The notes: generated by a model from the letters alone, not told the origin. Positions 24,322-33,641 are shown, counted from the first letter of the stretch. The stretch: 64,000 nucleotides of DNA from CAYJHC01 sp964369465 (GCA_964369465.1 CAYJEX010000001.1:92874-156873), one strand, 5' to 3'. Numbers and translations are program-made.

Positions 24322-24342
24322 AATAAAGAGAGGAAAAAGTCG

Positions 24343-25110
24343 ATGGATTTTTCAGAAAAATGGGGAAATGATGTTGAAGCAGCAGTAGAGCTTGCGCTAA
24401 AAGATCTGAAACTTTCTATAGATGAAGTGAATGTTGTTGTTCTAGAGGAACCGTTAAAAGGTTTCTTAGGAATAGGTTCAAAGCTTGCAAAAGTTAGAGT
24501 TGAAAGAAAATCAGCGGTTGAAGAGACAAAAGAAGAACCTATAGAAAATACAAATAAAACAGAAAAAAAAGCGGTAGCAAAAGCTGACCTTGCTGAAACA
24601 AGAGAAATAAAAAAGGCAGAAAAAGAGACGAGCATAGCCTTAGAGAAACCTTTAGATTTAGTTCCAGTTACGGAAAATGAGGGGATTACATTTCTTAAAG
24701 AATTATCTCATAAGATGGGATTAGAAATAGAAATAAAGGCAGAAGGAAATAAGGATTGCATTTACATCCAAATTGAAGGAAATGGTACAGGCACTATTAT
24801 TGGCAAGAGAGGTCAAACATTAGATGCAATTCAATATCTTACAAGTCTAGTTGTAAATAAAAATGAAAAAGATTATGTAAGAGTAGTTGTAGATGCAGAA
24901 AACTATAGAGAAAAAAGAGAAAAAACTCTTGAAGCGTTGGCAAATAAATTGGCAGAGAAAGCAATCAAAACAAGAAGAAGTGTAAAACTTGAGCCAATGA
25001 ATCCTTATGAAAGAAAAGTTATTCACGCCACATTATCAAATAACGAAAAAATTATAACAAAGAGCACAGGAGAAGAGCCGTATAGACGTGTAATAATAAC
25101 AGTAAAATAG
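24343..25110 (+). CDS. jag: Jag/KhpB RNA-binding protein
   Basis: SpoIIIJ-associated RNA-binding protein of 255 residues. It has a Jag-N domain over about residues 1-52 (VEAAVELALKDLKLSIDEV), a charged Glu/Lys linker, a KH domain with IEGNGTGTIIGKRGQTLDAI, and a C-terminal R3H-like domain (MNPYERKVIHATLSN, EEPYRRVIITVK). Family members bind RNA and influence cell wall growth and division. It directly follows yidC and is closed by a strong hairpin terminator. Confidence 0.93.
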   Translation: MDFSEKWGNDVEAAVELALKDLKLSIDEVNVVVLEEPLKGFLGIGSKLAKVRVERKSAVEETKEEPIENTNKTEKKAVAKADLAETREIKKAEKETSIALEKPLDLVPVTENEGITFLKELSHKMGLEIEIKAEGNKDCIYIQIEGNGTGTIIGKRGQTLDAIQYLTSLVVNKNEKDYVRVVVDAENYREKREKTLEALANKLAEKAIKTRRSVKLEPMNPYERKVIHATLSNNEKIITKSTGEEPYRRVIITVK

Positions 25111-25186
25111 TTGATTTCAATAAAGCATAGTTGGTCTTAAAATAGAATAAATTATTTAGAATTCTTATGTAAGATTATAAAACTTG

Positions 25187-25216
25187 ATAGGCTCGTGTTA
25201 ACACGAGCCTATTTTA
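25187..25216 (+). terminator. Terminator after jag
   Basis: ATAGGCTCGTGTT (25187-25199) is followed at once by its perfect complement (25200-25212) and by TTTTA. It closes the rpmH-jag operon and separates it from mnmE. Confidence 0.8.
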
Positions 25217-25250
25217 AAAAGAAAAGTTTGTAAGGTGGGATAGAAAAAGT

Positions 25251-26621
25251 ATGGAACATGCAATAGCAGCTATAGCAACTCCATTTGGAGAAGGTGGAAT
25301 AGGAATAGTTCGAATTAGTGGATTAGAATCAAAAAAAATAATTCAGAAAATCTTTATACCAAAAGGTGGAAAAGACCTTAAAAACAGAAGGTTAACTTAT
25401 GGAGAAATAGTAAACCCCAATACAAAAGAAGTGGTAGATGAAGTTATGGTTGTTTTTATGGAAGCGCCAGCAACATATACTAGAGAGGATATAGTTGAAA
25501 TAAACTGCCACGGTGGAGCTATTCCTTTGAAAAAAGTATTATCACTTGTGCTAGAGGAAGGAGCAGAGCTAGCAGATAGAGGAGAGTTTACAAAAAGAGC
25601 GTTCCTTAATGGAAGAATAGATTTGTCTCAAGCTGAAGCAGTTGTTGACTTGATAAAGGCAAAAACGGAGAAAACATATGAAATTGCAATTTCCCAATTA
25701 GAAGGATCTGTATCAAGGGAAATAAATTCAATTAGAGAAAAATTAGTAGATATTTTAGTTAATATTACTGTTAATATAGATTATCCCGATGAGGATATCG
25801 AAGAAATAATATATAGAGATTTGCAAAAAGAAATAGAGGAGCAAAAATGCAGAACAGAAGGAATGCTTTCATCGTTTAAAGTGGGGAAAATAATTAGAGA
25901 AGGACTAAAGGTTGCCATAGTTGGGAAGCCAAACGTAGGAAAGTCATCTTTAATGAATAACATTCTTAAAGAAGAAAGAGCAATTGTTACAGATATCCCT
26001 GGGACAACAAGAGATACTATACTGGAACAAGTTAGTATGGGTGATATTCTGATTAACTTAATTGATACAGCGGGAATAAGAGAGACGGAAGATATTATTG
26101 AAAAAATTGGTATAGAAAAGACAAAAGAAGCTTTTAATAAAGCAGATCTTGTAATTCTAATTATTGATGGGAGTAATAGAATTGTTGCAGAAGATATTGA
26201 TTTGCTACGCATGCTTGAGGGAAGACCTTCGATTGTAATATTAAACAAAGCTGATTTAAATCTTGTTGTAACGGAAGAAGAAATAAAAAAAGAAAGTCCA
26301 CGCAGTATTGTTTTAGAAATGTCAATGAAAGAAAATACAGGAATGACTCTTCTCGAAAAAGAAATAGAGAAATTAGTATATGAAGGAGAAGCATACCAAA
26401 AAGATAGCATAGTGATAACGAATGCAAGGCACGAGAAATTGATAAAAGAGGCGGACACATTGATGGGGGACGCAGTGAAATTGATAGAATGTTCTGAACC
26501 TTTGGAGCTTGTTGAAATAGATGTAAAAAGAGCATATGAAGCGTTAGGGGAAGTCATAGGAGAAACTGTTTCAGAGGATATTATTAATGAAGTTTTTAAA
26601 AGATTTTGTTTAGGGAAGTAA
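25251..26621 (+). CDS. mnmE: tRNA uridine-34 modification GTPase MnmE
   Basis: With MnmG it installs the carboxymethylaminomethyl group at U34 of certain tRNAs. The 456 residues have the N-terminal folate-binding domain (IAAIATPFGEGGIGIVRISG), a helical domain and an inserted G domain with GKPNVGKSS, DIPGTTRDT, DTAGI and NKAD. The protein ends FCLGK, with the conserved C-terminal Cys. mnmG follows 11 bp later. Confidence 0.97.
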   Translation: MEHAIAAIATPFGEGGIGIVRISGLESKKIIQKIFIPKGGKDLKNRRLTYGEIVNPNTKEVVDEVMVVFMEAPATYTREDIVEINCHGGAIPLKKVLSLVLEEGAELADRGEFTKRAFLNGRIDLSQAEAVVDLIKAKTEKTYEIAISQLEGSVSREINSIREKLVDILVNITVNIDYPDEDIEEIIYRDLQKEIEEQKCRTEGMLSSFKVGKIIREGLKVAIVGKPNVGKSSLMNNILKEERAIVTDIPGTTRDTILEQVSMGDILINLIDTAGIRETEDIIEKIGIEKTKEAFNKADLVILIIDGSNRIVAEDIDLLRMLEGRPSIVILNKADLNLVVTEEEIKKESPRSIVLEMSMKENTGMTLLEKEIEKLVYEGEAYQKDSIVITNARHEKLIKEADTLMGDAVKLIECSEPLELVEIDVKRAYEALGEVIGETVSEDIINEVFKRFCLGK

Positions 26622-26632
26622 GGCAGGGTAAA

Positions 26633-28534
26633 ATGATAGGAAAAGAAAAAAGTATAGGCGAGTATGACATTATTGTAATAGGAGCAGGCCATGCTGGTAC
26701 AGAAGCAGCGTTAGCTTCAGCTCGGCTTGGCGATAAGACGCTACTTCTTTCTATAAATTTAGATTCGGTGGCAACGTTGCCATGTAATCCGTCAATAGGA
26801 GGAACAGGAAAAGGGCATCTTGTTAGGGAAATTGATGCGCTTGGTGGAGAAATGGCGATAAATATTGACAAGACACTTATTCAATGTAAGATGTTAAACA
26901 CAGCTAAAGGCCCAGCAGTACATTCTCTGAGAGCGCAGGCAGATAAAGCTTTATATCATTTAGAAATGAAAAAGACACTAGAAAGCGAAGAAGGCCTCGA
27001 TTTGAAACAAGGTGAAGTAGCTTCTGTTGTTTGGGAAAATGAAGCTGGGAAAAAAATAGCTAAAGGAGTGAAGTTAACAACAGGAAGTGTGTATAGAGCA
27101 AAAGCGGTGATTGTTTGCACAGGTACTTTTTTAAAAAGCGTAGTTTTTATTGGAGACAGTGCACATGCTAGCGGTCCAAATGGGTTTGCACCTGCAAATC
27201 ATTTGTCGGAGAGCCTTTTGGAGTTAGGACTTCCGCTTAGAAGGTTTAAAACAGGAACACCAGCTAGGGTTATGGCACAGTCTTTAGATTACGAAAAAAT
27301 GGAAGAACAAAGAGGCGATGAAAAAATCACTCCATTTTCTTTTATGAATGACAGAATTGAAAGAGAACAAGTTTCTTGTTGGCTTACATACACAAATGAA
27401 GAAAGCCATAGAATAATTAAAGATAATTTGGAGAAGTCTGCATTGTATGGAGGACTAATTGAAGGGATAGGCCCGAGATATTGTCCGTCAATAGAAGACA
27501 AGGTGAACAGATTCTCAGACAAAAAAAGACATCAGTTGTTTTGTGAACCAGAAGGAGTATATACGAATGAGGTGTACTTACAAGGGATGTCTTCTAGTAT
27601 GCCAGAAGATATCCAAATGGAATTTTATAAATCGATTCCAGGATTAGAAAATGCTCGAATCACTAGATCGGCATATGCAATAGAATATGATTCAATAGAT
27701 CCGCTAGGATTAAAAACAAATTTAGAAACTAGAGAGGTGGACAACTTGTTTTGTGCAGGACAGTTTAATGGAACCTCTGGATACGAAGAAGCTGCGGCAC
27801 AAGGAATAATAGCTGGAATAAATGCACACTTAAAAATACATAACGAACCACCTTTTGTTTTGGATAGAAGTGAAGCATATATAGGTGTTCTTCTAGATGA
27901 TTTGATTACAAAAGGAACAAATGAACCATATAGAATAATGACGAGTAGGGCAGAATACAGACTGGTTCTTAGACAGGACAACGCAGATTCGAGATTGACA
28001 GAAAAAGCGTATGAAGTTGGACTTGTTAAAGAAGACAGATATAATAAATATATTCAAAAAAAAGAGGCGGTTGAAAAGGAAGAAACTAGATTAAAGGAAA
28101 CAATAGTTCTGCCATCAGAAGTGAATGAATTTATGAAAGATAGAGGAACGACACCGTTAAAGAACAAGTCGTCTCTATACGAGATAATGAAACGACCGGA
28201 AATAAATTATTATAACCTTAAGGAAATTGATTTAGACAGGCCAGAATTAACAGAGCATGTAATTGCACAACTTTCAGTTCAAGTAAAGTATCAAGGCTAT
28301 ATAGAAAAACAACTACAACAAATAAAAAAGTTTAAAAAACTAGAAAACAGAAGACTTCCAGAAAAAATGGATTATTTAAATATGGAAGGACTGAGATTGG
28401 AAGCAAGGCAAAAACTGGAAAAACATAAACCTATCTCTGTAGGACAAGCAGCAAGGATTTCGGGTGTTTCTCCTGCGGATATAAATGTAATCCTTATAAT
28501 GCTTGAGAAGGAAAACAGAAGCGAGAAGAATTAG
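26633..28534 (+). CDS. mnmG: tRNA uridine-34 modification enzyme MnmG
   Basis: FAD-dependent partner of MnmE. Starting at 26633 gives 633 residues, the usual length, with the dinucleotide motif VIGAGHAGTEAALA near residue 16. A frame from 26606 would overlap mnmE and add nine residues of no family likeness. Family motifs include LPCNPSIGGTGKGHLVREIDALGG, the paired Cys region and NGTSGYEEAAAQG. It lies between mnmE and rsmG in the standard origin-linked order. Confidence 0.96.
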   Translation: MIGKEKSIGEYDIIVIGAGHAGTEAALASARLGDKTLLLSINLDSVATLPCNPSIGGTGKGHLVREIDALGGEMAINIDKTLIQCKMLNTAKGPAVHSLRAQADKALYHLEMKKTLESEEGLDLKQGEVASVVWENEAGKKIAKGVKLTTGSVYRAKAVIVCTGTFLKSVVFIGDSAHASGPNGFAPANHLSESLLELGLPLRRFKTGTPARVMAQSLDYEKMEEQRGDEKITPFSFMNDRIEREQVSCWLTYTNEESHRIIKDNLEKSALYGGLIEGIGPRYCPSIEDKVNRFSDKKRHQLFCEPEGVYTNEVYLQGMSSSMPEDIQMEFYKSIPGLENARITRSAYAIEYDSIDPLGLKTNLETREVDNLFCAGQFNGTSGYEEAAAQGIIAGINAHLKIHNEPPFVLDRSEAYIGVLLDDLITKGTNEPYRIMTSRAEYRLVLRQDNADSRLTEKAYEVGLVKEDRYNKYIQKKEAVEKEETRLKETIVLPSEVNEFMKDRGTTPLKNKSSLYEIMKRPEINYYNLKEIDLDRPELTEHVIAQLSVQVKYQGYIEKQLQQIKKFKKLENRRLPEKMDYLNMEGLRLEARQKLEKHKPISVGQAARISGVSPADINVILIMLEKENRSEKN

Positions 28535-28558
28535 TAGTGGAAGTAAGGAGAAAAGAAA

Positions 28559-29299
28559 GTGGAAAATGTTCGTGGTTTTTTAGAAAGTAAAATTGAAAAA
28601 TCCAGAATAGATGAGGTGGTTAAAAAGCTAATAAAATATAGAGAACACATTCTCGTATGTAATGAGCAGATTAATTTGACTGCGATAAAAGATGCAGAAG
28701 AGTTTGAAATGAAGCATATTTTAGACTCTCTTTTGGCGTATGATAAAATACGCAATAAAAAATATAAAAAATTTGTTGACATTGGAACGGGTGCAGGATT
28801 TCCAGGTGTTCCGCTAGCAGTTGTTTTTCCAGAAAAAGAATTTTTTTTAGTCGATTCAATAAAAAAGAGACTTACTGTAATAGAGGAGGGAATAGATAAA
28901 ATTGGACTAGAAAATGTTACTCTACTGCATACTAGGGCAGAAGATCTTGGAAGAGAAGATTCTTTTAGAGAAGCTTTTGACGTTGCTGTCTCTAGAGCTG
29001 TTGCACCAATGTCTATTCTTTTGGAATTCGCAATCCCATTGCTAAAAACAAATGGAGTTTTCGTGGCATATAAAGGTCCAAATGTTTATGATGAATTAGA
29101 AAAAAGCAGTAATGCAATGCGGGAATTAGGTGCAGAACTTTTGGAAGTTTCATGTCCAGAAGAACAAAATATAGAAATGATAAATCTTAATGAAGAAGAA
29201 AACAAGCAAAACCATCGATTGGTAATAATAAAAAAAGTTAAGAAAACGTCAGAAAAGTACCCGAGGAAGGCGGGGAAGGCTAATAAGTTTCCTCTTTGA
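28559..29299 (+). CDS. rsmG: 16S rRNA (guanine-527-N7) methyltransferase RsmG
   Basis: Methylates G527 of 16S rRNA. The 246-residue protein uses a GTG start, placed behind AAGGAG at 28544-28549. Motifs include INLTAIKDAEEFEMKHILDS, the SAM loop FVDIGTGAGFPGVPLAVV and VSRAVAPMSILLEFA. It stands between mnmG and the parS/parA region as in many Clostridia. Confidence 0.95.
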   Translation: MENVRGFLESKIEKSRIDEVVKKLIKYREHILVCNEQINLTAIKDAEEFEMKHILDSLLAYDKIRNKKYKKFVDIGTGAGFPGVPLAVVFPEKEFFLVDSIKKRLTVIEEGIDKIGLENVTLLHTRAEDLGREDSFREAFDVAVSRAVAPMSILLEFAIPLLKTNGVFVAYKGPNVYDELEKSSNAMRELGAELLEVSCPEEQNIEMINLNEEENKQNHRLVIIKKVKKTSEKYPRKAGKANKFPL

Positions 29300-29314
29300 G
29301 CGAAGAACAAGAAA

Positions 29315-29330
29315 TGTTCCACGTGGAACA
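29315..29330. promoter_or_regulatory. parS centromere site 1
   Basis: TGTTCCACGTGGAACA is a perfect 16-bp palindrome and a variant of the parS consensus TGTTNCACGTGAAACA bound by ParB. It lies 15 bp after rsmG. Confidence 0.85.
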
Positions 29331-29373
29331 TTGGAGGTTACTGCATAAAAGTCAAAAAGAAAACAACAAATAA

Positions 29374-29402
29374 TTGTAAAGTGTAGAAGTGTAGTATATA
29401 AT
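29374..29402 (+). promoter_or_regulatory. parA-parB promoter
   Basis: TTGTAA (29374-29379) and TATAAT (29397-29402) are 17 bp apart, between the two parS sites. ParB spreading from either site could repress it. Confidence 0.7.
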
Positions 29403-29425
29403 TTTAATGAGAGAAAAAACGAAAA

Positions 29426-29441
29426 TGTTCCACGTGGAACA
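29426..29441. promoter_or_regulatory. parS centromere site 2
   Basis: A second, identical copy of the palindrome TGTTCCACGTGGAACA, 111 bp from the first and about 35 bp before the parA start. It falls just downstream of the predicted transcription start. Confidence 0.85.
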
Positions 29442-29475
29442 TTTATATGTGAGATAAATGGAGGAGAGAAAGAAA

Positions 29476-30255
29476 ATGGGGAAAGCTATTGCAATATTTA
29501 ATCAGAAAGGTGGAGTTGGGAAAACAACTACAAATGTAAATTTGGCGGCAACTCTTGCAAGTTCAGGAAAAAGGATTTTGGTGGTAGATATTGATCCACA
29601 AGGAAACACAACTAGTGGCCTGGGAATTCCGAAAAAAAGTCTTAGTAAGACGACGTACGAAATACTTATTGATGAAGACGCAGACATGAGAAGCGCAATT
29701 CTTGAAACAAAGATACCAAACTTGCATATTGTACCAGCTAGCGTTCAACTCGCAGGGGCAGAGGTAGAACTAGTTAGAATAGAAGGAAGAGAACAGTTGT
29801 TAAAGAGGGCGATAGCAGCAGTTAAGAATGATTACGACTATATCTTTATTGATTGTCCGCCTTCCTTAGGATTGCTAACGATAAATTCGCTATCTGCGGT
29901 AGATTCGGTATTGATTCCTATACAATGTGAATTCTACGCTTTAGAGGGAGTGAGCCAATTAATAAACACAATAGAGATGGTAAAAAAGAAATTAAATCCC
30001 GAACTAGAAATACAAGGAGTTCTTCTGAGCATGTTTGATGGAAGAACAAATTTATCTATTCAAGTTGTTGAGGAAGCAAAGAAATTTTTCAAAAGCAAAG
30101 TTTACTCTACAGTAATTCCGAGAAATGTTAGGCTTGCTGAGGCTCCAAGTTATGGTGTACCTATTACAGAGTATGATCCAAAATCATCAGGAGCAGAAGC
30201 ATATAGGGATTTCGCGGAGGAATTTATTTGGCTAGAAGAAGGAGTAAAAAAATAA
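29476..30255 (+). CDS. parA: Chromosome partitioning ATPase ParA/Soj
   Basis: ParA-type ATPase that works with ParB on origin segregation. The deviant Walker A KGGVGKTTTNVNLAA is near residue 13, DIDPQGNTTSG follows, and YIFIDCPPSLG is the Walker B region. The start at 29476 is chosen because GGAGGAG (29460-29466) then lies nine bases upstream; an ATG at 29458 would put that site inside the gene. That gives 259 residues. It is immediately followed by parB. Confidence 0.95.
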   Translation: MGKAIAIFNQKGGVGKTTTNVNLAATLASSGKRILVVDIDPQGNTTSGLGIPKKSLSKTTYEILIDEDADMRSAILETKIPNLHIVPASVQLAGAEVELVRIEGREQLLKRAIAAVKNDYDYIFIDCPPSLGLLTINSLSAVDSVLIPIQCEFYALEGVSQLINTIEMVKKKLNPELEIQGVLLSMFDGRTNLSIQVVEEAKKFFKSKVYSTVIPRNVRLAEAPSYGVPITEYDPKSSGAEAYRDFAEEFIWLEEGVKK

Positions 30256-31139
30256 TGCAAAAGAAAACAGGACTAGGCAGAGGATTAGAAGCTTTGCTTG
30301 GAGAAATTGAAGCTCCGGATTTTGACACGGAACAAGGTAAAGCCAGTTCAGGAGTTCAAGAAATAAAAATAGATATGATCAAACCAAATAAACATCAGCC
30401 CAGAAAGGTTTTTGAAAAAGAAAAAATTGACGAATTGGCAGCCTCTATCAAAGAACATGGAATCATTCAACCGATAATTGTAAGAAAAGCAAATGAAGGA
30501 TATGAAATAGTTGCAGGAGAAAGAAGATGCAGAGCTGCTAGAGAAGCAGGGTTGAAAGAAATTCCAGCTATAGTTAGAGACCTGACAGACAGAGAAAATA
30601 TGATATTTGCAATAATTGAAAACCTTCAAAGAGAAGGATTGAACCCAATTGATGAAGCAGAAGGTTTTCAAGAAATGATAAATCAGTATGAGTTGACACA
30701 AGAGGAAGTTTCCAAAAGCGTAGGAAAAAGTAGGCCATATATTACGAATCAATTACGACTATTAAAGCTTCCTGTGAAAGTAAGAGAGTTGCTGAAAACG
30801 GGTGAATTAACAGCAGGGCATGGAAAAGTTTTGATCTCTATTGAAGATGAAAACTTTCAACTAGAAGTTGTGAATGAAATTATCGAAAGAGGTTTGTCTG
30901 TAAGAGAAACCGAAAAAAAAATTAAGCAACAAAATTCAAAAGAGAACGAAGACAAAGAACGAACAAAAGAGAAGAAAAAAGAAAAAACTCCAGAAGCTAG
31001 ATTGCTTGAAAGGGAGTTGGAAGAAAAAATAGGAACAAAGATAAATATTACAGAAATGGGAAAAAATGGTAAAATAGAAATACTATATTTTTCGTTGGAA
31101 GAGAGAGATAGAATTGTAGAAGTTCTGAAAAAAGTGTAA
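30255..31139 (+). CDS. parB: Chromosome partitioning protein ParB/Spo0J
   Basis: CTPase and parS-binding protein. From 30255 it has 294 residues and opens QKKTGLGRGLEALLGE, the standard ParB start. The start overlaps the parA stop by one base and has AAGGAG about eleven bases upstream. An earlier in-frame start at 30228 is less likely. Motifs include the IIQPIIVRKA strand, GERRCRAAREAG and the helix-turn-helix region with LTQEEVSKSVGKSRPYITNQ. A Lys/Glu-rich linker precedes the dimerisation domain. Its targets are the two parS sites upstream of parA. Confidence 0.95.
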   Translation: MQKKTGLGRGLEALLGEIEAPDFDTEQGKASSGVQEIKIDMIKPNKHQPRKVFEKEKIDELAASIKEHGIIQPIIVRKANEGYEIVAGERRCRAAREAGLKEIPAIVRDLTDRENMIFAIIENLQREGLNPIDEAEGFQEMINQYELTQEEVSKSVGKSRPYITNQLRLLKLPVKVRELLKTGELTAGHGKVLISIEDENFQLEVVNEIIERGLSVRETEKKIKQQNSKENEDKERTKEKKKEKTPEARLLERELEEKIGTKINITEMGKNGKIEILYFSLEERDRIVEVLKKV

Positions 31140-31175
31140 AGCATTAATCTTGCACAGAAAAAGATAGGGAGTATT

Positions 31176-31808
31176 ATGAAGCAAGAACAGTATAAAATTA
31201 TAGAGTATTTAGAAAATTTGAAATCGAATTTGCCTGCACCAGGAGGAGGATCGGCAAGTGCTTTGTCGGCAGCACAGGGAATTGCTTTAGTAATGATGGT
31301 TGCAAACCTTACGATTGGAAAAGACAAGTATAAGAAATTTGAAAAAGTAAATATGGAAGTAATTGAACATGGAGAAGTGTTGCTAGAGAAATCATTACTT
31401 CTTCTAGATAAAGATGCTAAAATATTTAATGAAGTTGCAGAAGCGTATAAGTTGCCAAAAGAAACACAAGGCGACAAAGAGGAAAGAAGCAAAGCTATAG
31501 CTCAAGCAACTTTGTTTGCTACAGAAATTCCAATAGAAGTTATGGAAGTTGCTTTTGAAGGGTTGAAGTTAACAACTGTGCTGATGGGTAAATCAAACCA
31601 AAATGTAATAAGTGATTTAGGTGCAGCAGCATCAAATTTAGACTCGGCAATAAAAACGTCATGGCTAAATGTACTTATTAATTTGTCAACAATAAGTGAT
31701 AAAGAAAAATTAGAGGAGTTTAGAAATTTAGGAGAAAAAATACATATAGAGGGCGGAGAGATAGCGCGAAAAATTTACGAGCAAGTAATTGAAAACTTAA
31801 CAGTATAA
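31176..31808 (+). CDS. Cyclodeaminase/cyclohydrolase family protein (FchA-like)
   Basis: A 210-residue member of the FTCD C-terminal family. It has the family motif LPAPGGGSASALSAAQGIAL at residues 17-36 and the later SDLGAAASNLDSAIKTSWLN. Such stand-alone proteins act as methenyl-tetrahydrofolate cyclohydrolase (FchA) or formiminotetrahydrofolate cyclodeaminase in Clostridia. No other folate gene is adjacent. It is followed after 19 bp by a LUD protein and then methylglyoxal synthase, so the three form an operon. FchA is the likeliest role; cyclodeaminase cannot be excluded. Confidence 0.8.
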   Translation: MKQEQYKIIEYLENLKSNLPAPGGGSASALSAAQGIALVMMVANLTIGKDKYKKFEKVNMEVIEHGEVLLEKSLLLLDKDAKIFNEVAEAYKLPKETQGDKEERSKAIAQATLFATEIPIEVMEVAFEGLKLTTVLMGKSNQNVISDLGAAASNLDSAIKTSWLNVLINLSTISDKEKLEEFRNLGEKIHIEGGEIARKIYEQVIENLTV

Positions 31809-31827
31809 TGAATAAGGGGGAGCCAGG

Positions 31828-32469
31828 ATGGATAACAATACAAATTTTGTAATTGAAAAAAGAGTAGCGAAGATAATTAGTGCTTTAGAAAAAAACAACA
31901 TGAATGGATACTTTGTTGAAGGTAAGGAAGCGCTTTATGAAAAAATAACATCTATTCTTCCTCCTAATGCCATAGTCAGTTGTGGAGGATCAATGACTCT
32001 TTTTGAAACGGGAGTAATAGAGTTTCTCAGAAAAAGTGACTATAGTTTTCTTGATAGGTATAAAGAGGGAATATCTCCTGAAGAAATAAAAGATTTATAC
32101 AGAGAATCTTTTGCGGCAGATGCTTATTTTGTAAGTACGAATGCAATAACAGAAGCGGGAGAACTATATAATGTTGATGGGACAGGAAATCGTGTTGCGG
32201 CTATGCTGTATGGGCCAGAGAAAGTTGTTGTTGTTTGTGGAACAAATAAAATAGTTAAGGACTTGGAAGAAGCAAAAGTTCGACTTAAGACACTTGCGGC
32301 CCCAGCGAACTCAAAAAGAATTTCTAGAAAGACACCTTGCACTGAAACAGGGTACTGTTCTGATTGCAACAGCTTGGAAAGAATATGCAGAGAGTACACT
32401 GTGATAAAAAGTCAAGGAAATCCAGAAAGGATCCACGTTATTTTTGTTAAGGGTGAGTGGGGGTATTAA
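31828..32469 (+). CDS. LUD-domain (DUF162/LutC-like) protein
   Basis: A 213-residue protein with the LUD fold shared with LutC: IVSCGGSMTLFETGVIEFL, the SFAADAYFVSTNAITEAGEL segment, and a C-terminal Cys cluster C-x5-GYC-x2-C-x6-C (PCTETGYCSDCNSLERICR). The cluster suggests a bound metal or Fe-S site. LutC-type proteins take part in lactate oxidation, but stand-alone members like this have no proven function. It shares an operon with the FchA-like gene and mgsA; the next gene starts immediately after its stop. GGGGGAG-like sequence precedes the ATG. Confidence 0.78.
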   Translation: MDNNTNFVIEKRVAKIISALEKNNMNGYFVEGKEALYEKITSILPPNAIVSCGGSMTLFETGVIEFLRKSDYSFLDRYKEGISPEEIKDLYRESFAADAYFVSTNAITEAGELYNVDGTGNRVAAMLYGPEKVVVVCGTNKIVKDLEEAKVRLKTLAAPANSKRISRKTPCTETGYCSDCNSLERICREYTVIKSQGNPERIHVIFVKGEWGY

Positions 32470-32943
32470 ATGACAAAGCAAGAATATATCAAAATGAAAA
32501 TTCCAAAACAAAAGAGAATTGCACTGATTGCACATGATGAAAAAAAAGAAGAGCTATTAAATTGGTGCGATCGAAATAAAGAAATATTAAAAGGACATTT
32601 TCTATGCGGAACAGGAACCACATCAAAGCTTATTTCTGAAAGAACAGGATTGCCAGTTCAAGCGTACAGTAGTGGGCCGTTAGGAGGAGACTTGCAAATT
32701 GGAGCTAAAATTGTAGAAGGTGAAGTTGACATTGTGATATTTATGTGGGATCCTTTAGAGGCGCACCCGCATGATCCAGATGTAAAAGCGTTGCTTAGAA
32801 TTGCAGTAGTATATGATATTCCAATTGCTAATACATTTGCAACTGCAGATTTTATGATAAACTCAAAATGTATGTTAGAAGAATATAATAGAAGAGTAGA
32901 AAATTTTAAAAGTCCTATTGAGGAAAGAGTCTCCTTAATATAA
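32470..32943 (+). CDS. mgsA: Methylglyoxal synthase
   Basis: Converts dihydroxyacetone phosphate to methylglyoxal and phosphate, bypassing lower glycolysis. The 157 residues include IALIAHDEKK, the phosphate loop CGTGTTSKLISERTG, the catalytic region SGPLGGDLQIGA, and DPLEAHPHDPDVKALLRIA. It is slightly longer at the N-terminus than the E. coli enzyme (152). The start abuts the stop of the LUD gene with no gap, so translation is coupled. Confidence 0.93.
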   Translation: MTKQEYIKMKIPKQKRIALIAHDEKKEELLNWCDRNKEILKGHFLCGTGTTSKLISERTGLPVQAYSSGPLGGDLQIGAKIVEGEVDIVIFMWDPLEAHPHDPDVKALLRIAVVYDIPIANTFATADFMINSKCMLEEYNRRVENFKSPIEERVSLI

Positions 32944-33107
32944 AAAAATATTGTTTCTAGATATTTTGTGTTTGAGAAACTTTATTAAGGGAATATTATA
33001 ATAGGTGAATATATACTGTAAAAAATTAGTGCAAAAAAGAGGATTTTAGAGTATAGTATATATATAAATTATTGTATGGAAAATGTAATGATAAATAGGA
33101 GGTAAAT

Positions 33108-33641
33108 ATGCAATACAAAGGAACAAAAACTGAAGCTAATTTGAGAGCGGCATTTGCTGGAGAGAGCCAAGCAAGAAATAAATACACATATTATGCTGGC
33201 GTAGCAAAAAAAGAAGGGTATGAGCAAATTGCATCACTATTCCTGAAAACAGCAGATAATGAAAAAGAACACGCAAAATTATGGTTTAAGGAGCTAGAAG
33301 AGTTAGGAGATACTTCTCAAAATCTATTACATGCTGCTGAAGGGGAAAATTACGAGTGGACTGATATGTATGAAACTTTTGCAAAAGATGCAGAAGAAGA
33401 AGGGTTTAAGGCATTGGCACACAAATTCAGAGCTGTTGCAGCAATTGAAAAAGAACATGAAGAGAGATACAGAGCATTATTGGAGAATGTTGATAAAAAA
33501 GAAGTGTTTGCAAAACAAGAAGAAGAAGCGTGGGAATGCAGAAATTGCGGCCATATTCACATGGGTAAAGAAGCAGCAAAGGTATGTCCAGTATGCGTGC
33601 ATCCTCAATCATACTTTGAGATTAGAGAAATAAATTATTAA
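33108..33641 (+). CDS. rbr: Rubrerythrin
   Basis: Peroxide-reducing diiron protein of anaerobes. The 177 residues begin with the ferritin-like four-helix domain (ESQARNKYTYYAG, ADNEKEHAKLWF, AAIEKEHEERYRALL), which supplies the Glu/His diiron ligands. They end with a rubredoxin domain whose iron ligands are ECRNCGH and VCPVCVHPQ. An AGGAGG site precedes the ATG. A possible promoter with a 19-bp spacer (TTGAGA, TATAAT) ends at 33002. It is a single-gene unit ending in a strong hairpin. Confidence 0.95.
   Translation: MQYKGTKTEANLRAAFAGESQARNKYTYYAGVAKKEGYEQIASLFLKTADNEKEHAKLWFKELEELGDTSQNLLHAAEGENYEWTDMYETFAKDAEEEGFKALAHKFRAVAAIEKEHEERYRALLENVDKKEVFAKQEEEAWECRNCGHIHMGKEAAKVCPVCVHPQSYFEIREINY

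Noticed and set aside
25781..26692. 303-codon open frame on the minus strand opposite mnmE
   Set aside because: It is the mirror of a strongly conserved gene, is Ser/Ile/Phe-rich with no family motifs, and has no ribosome site.
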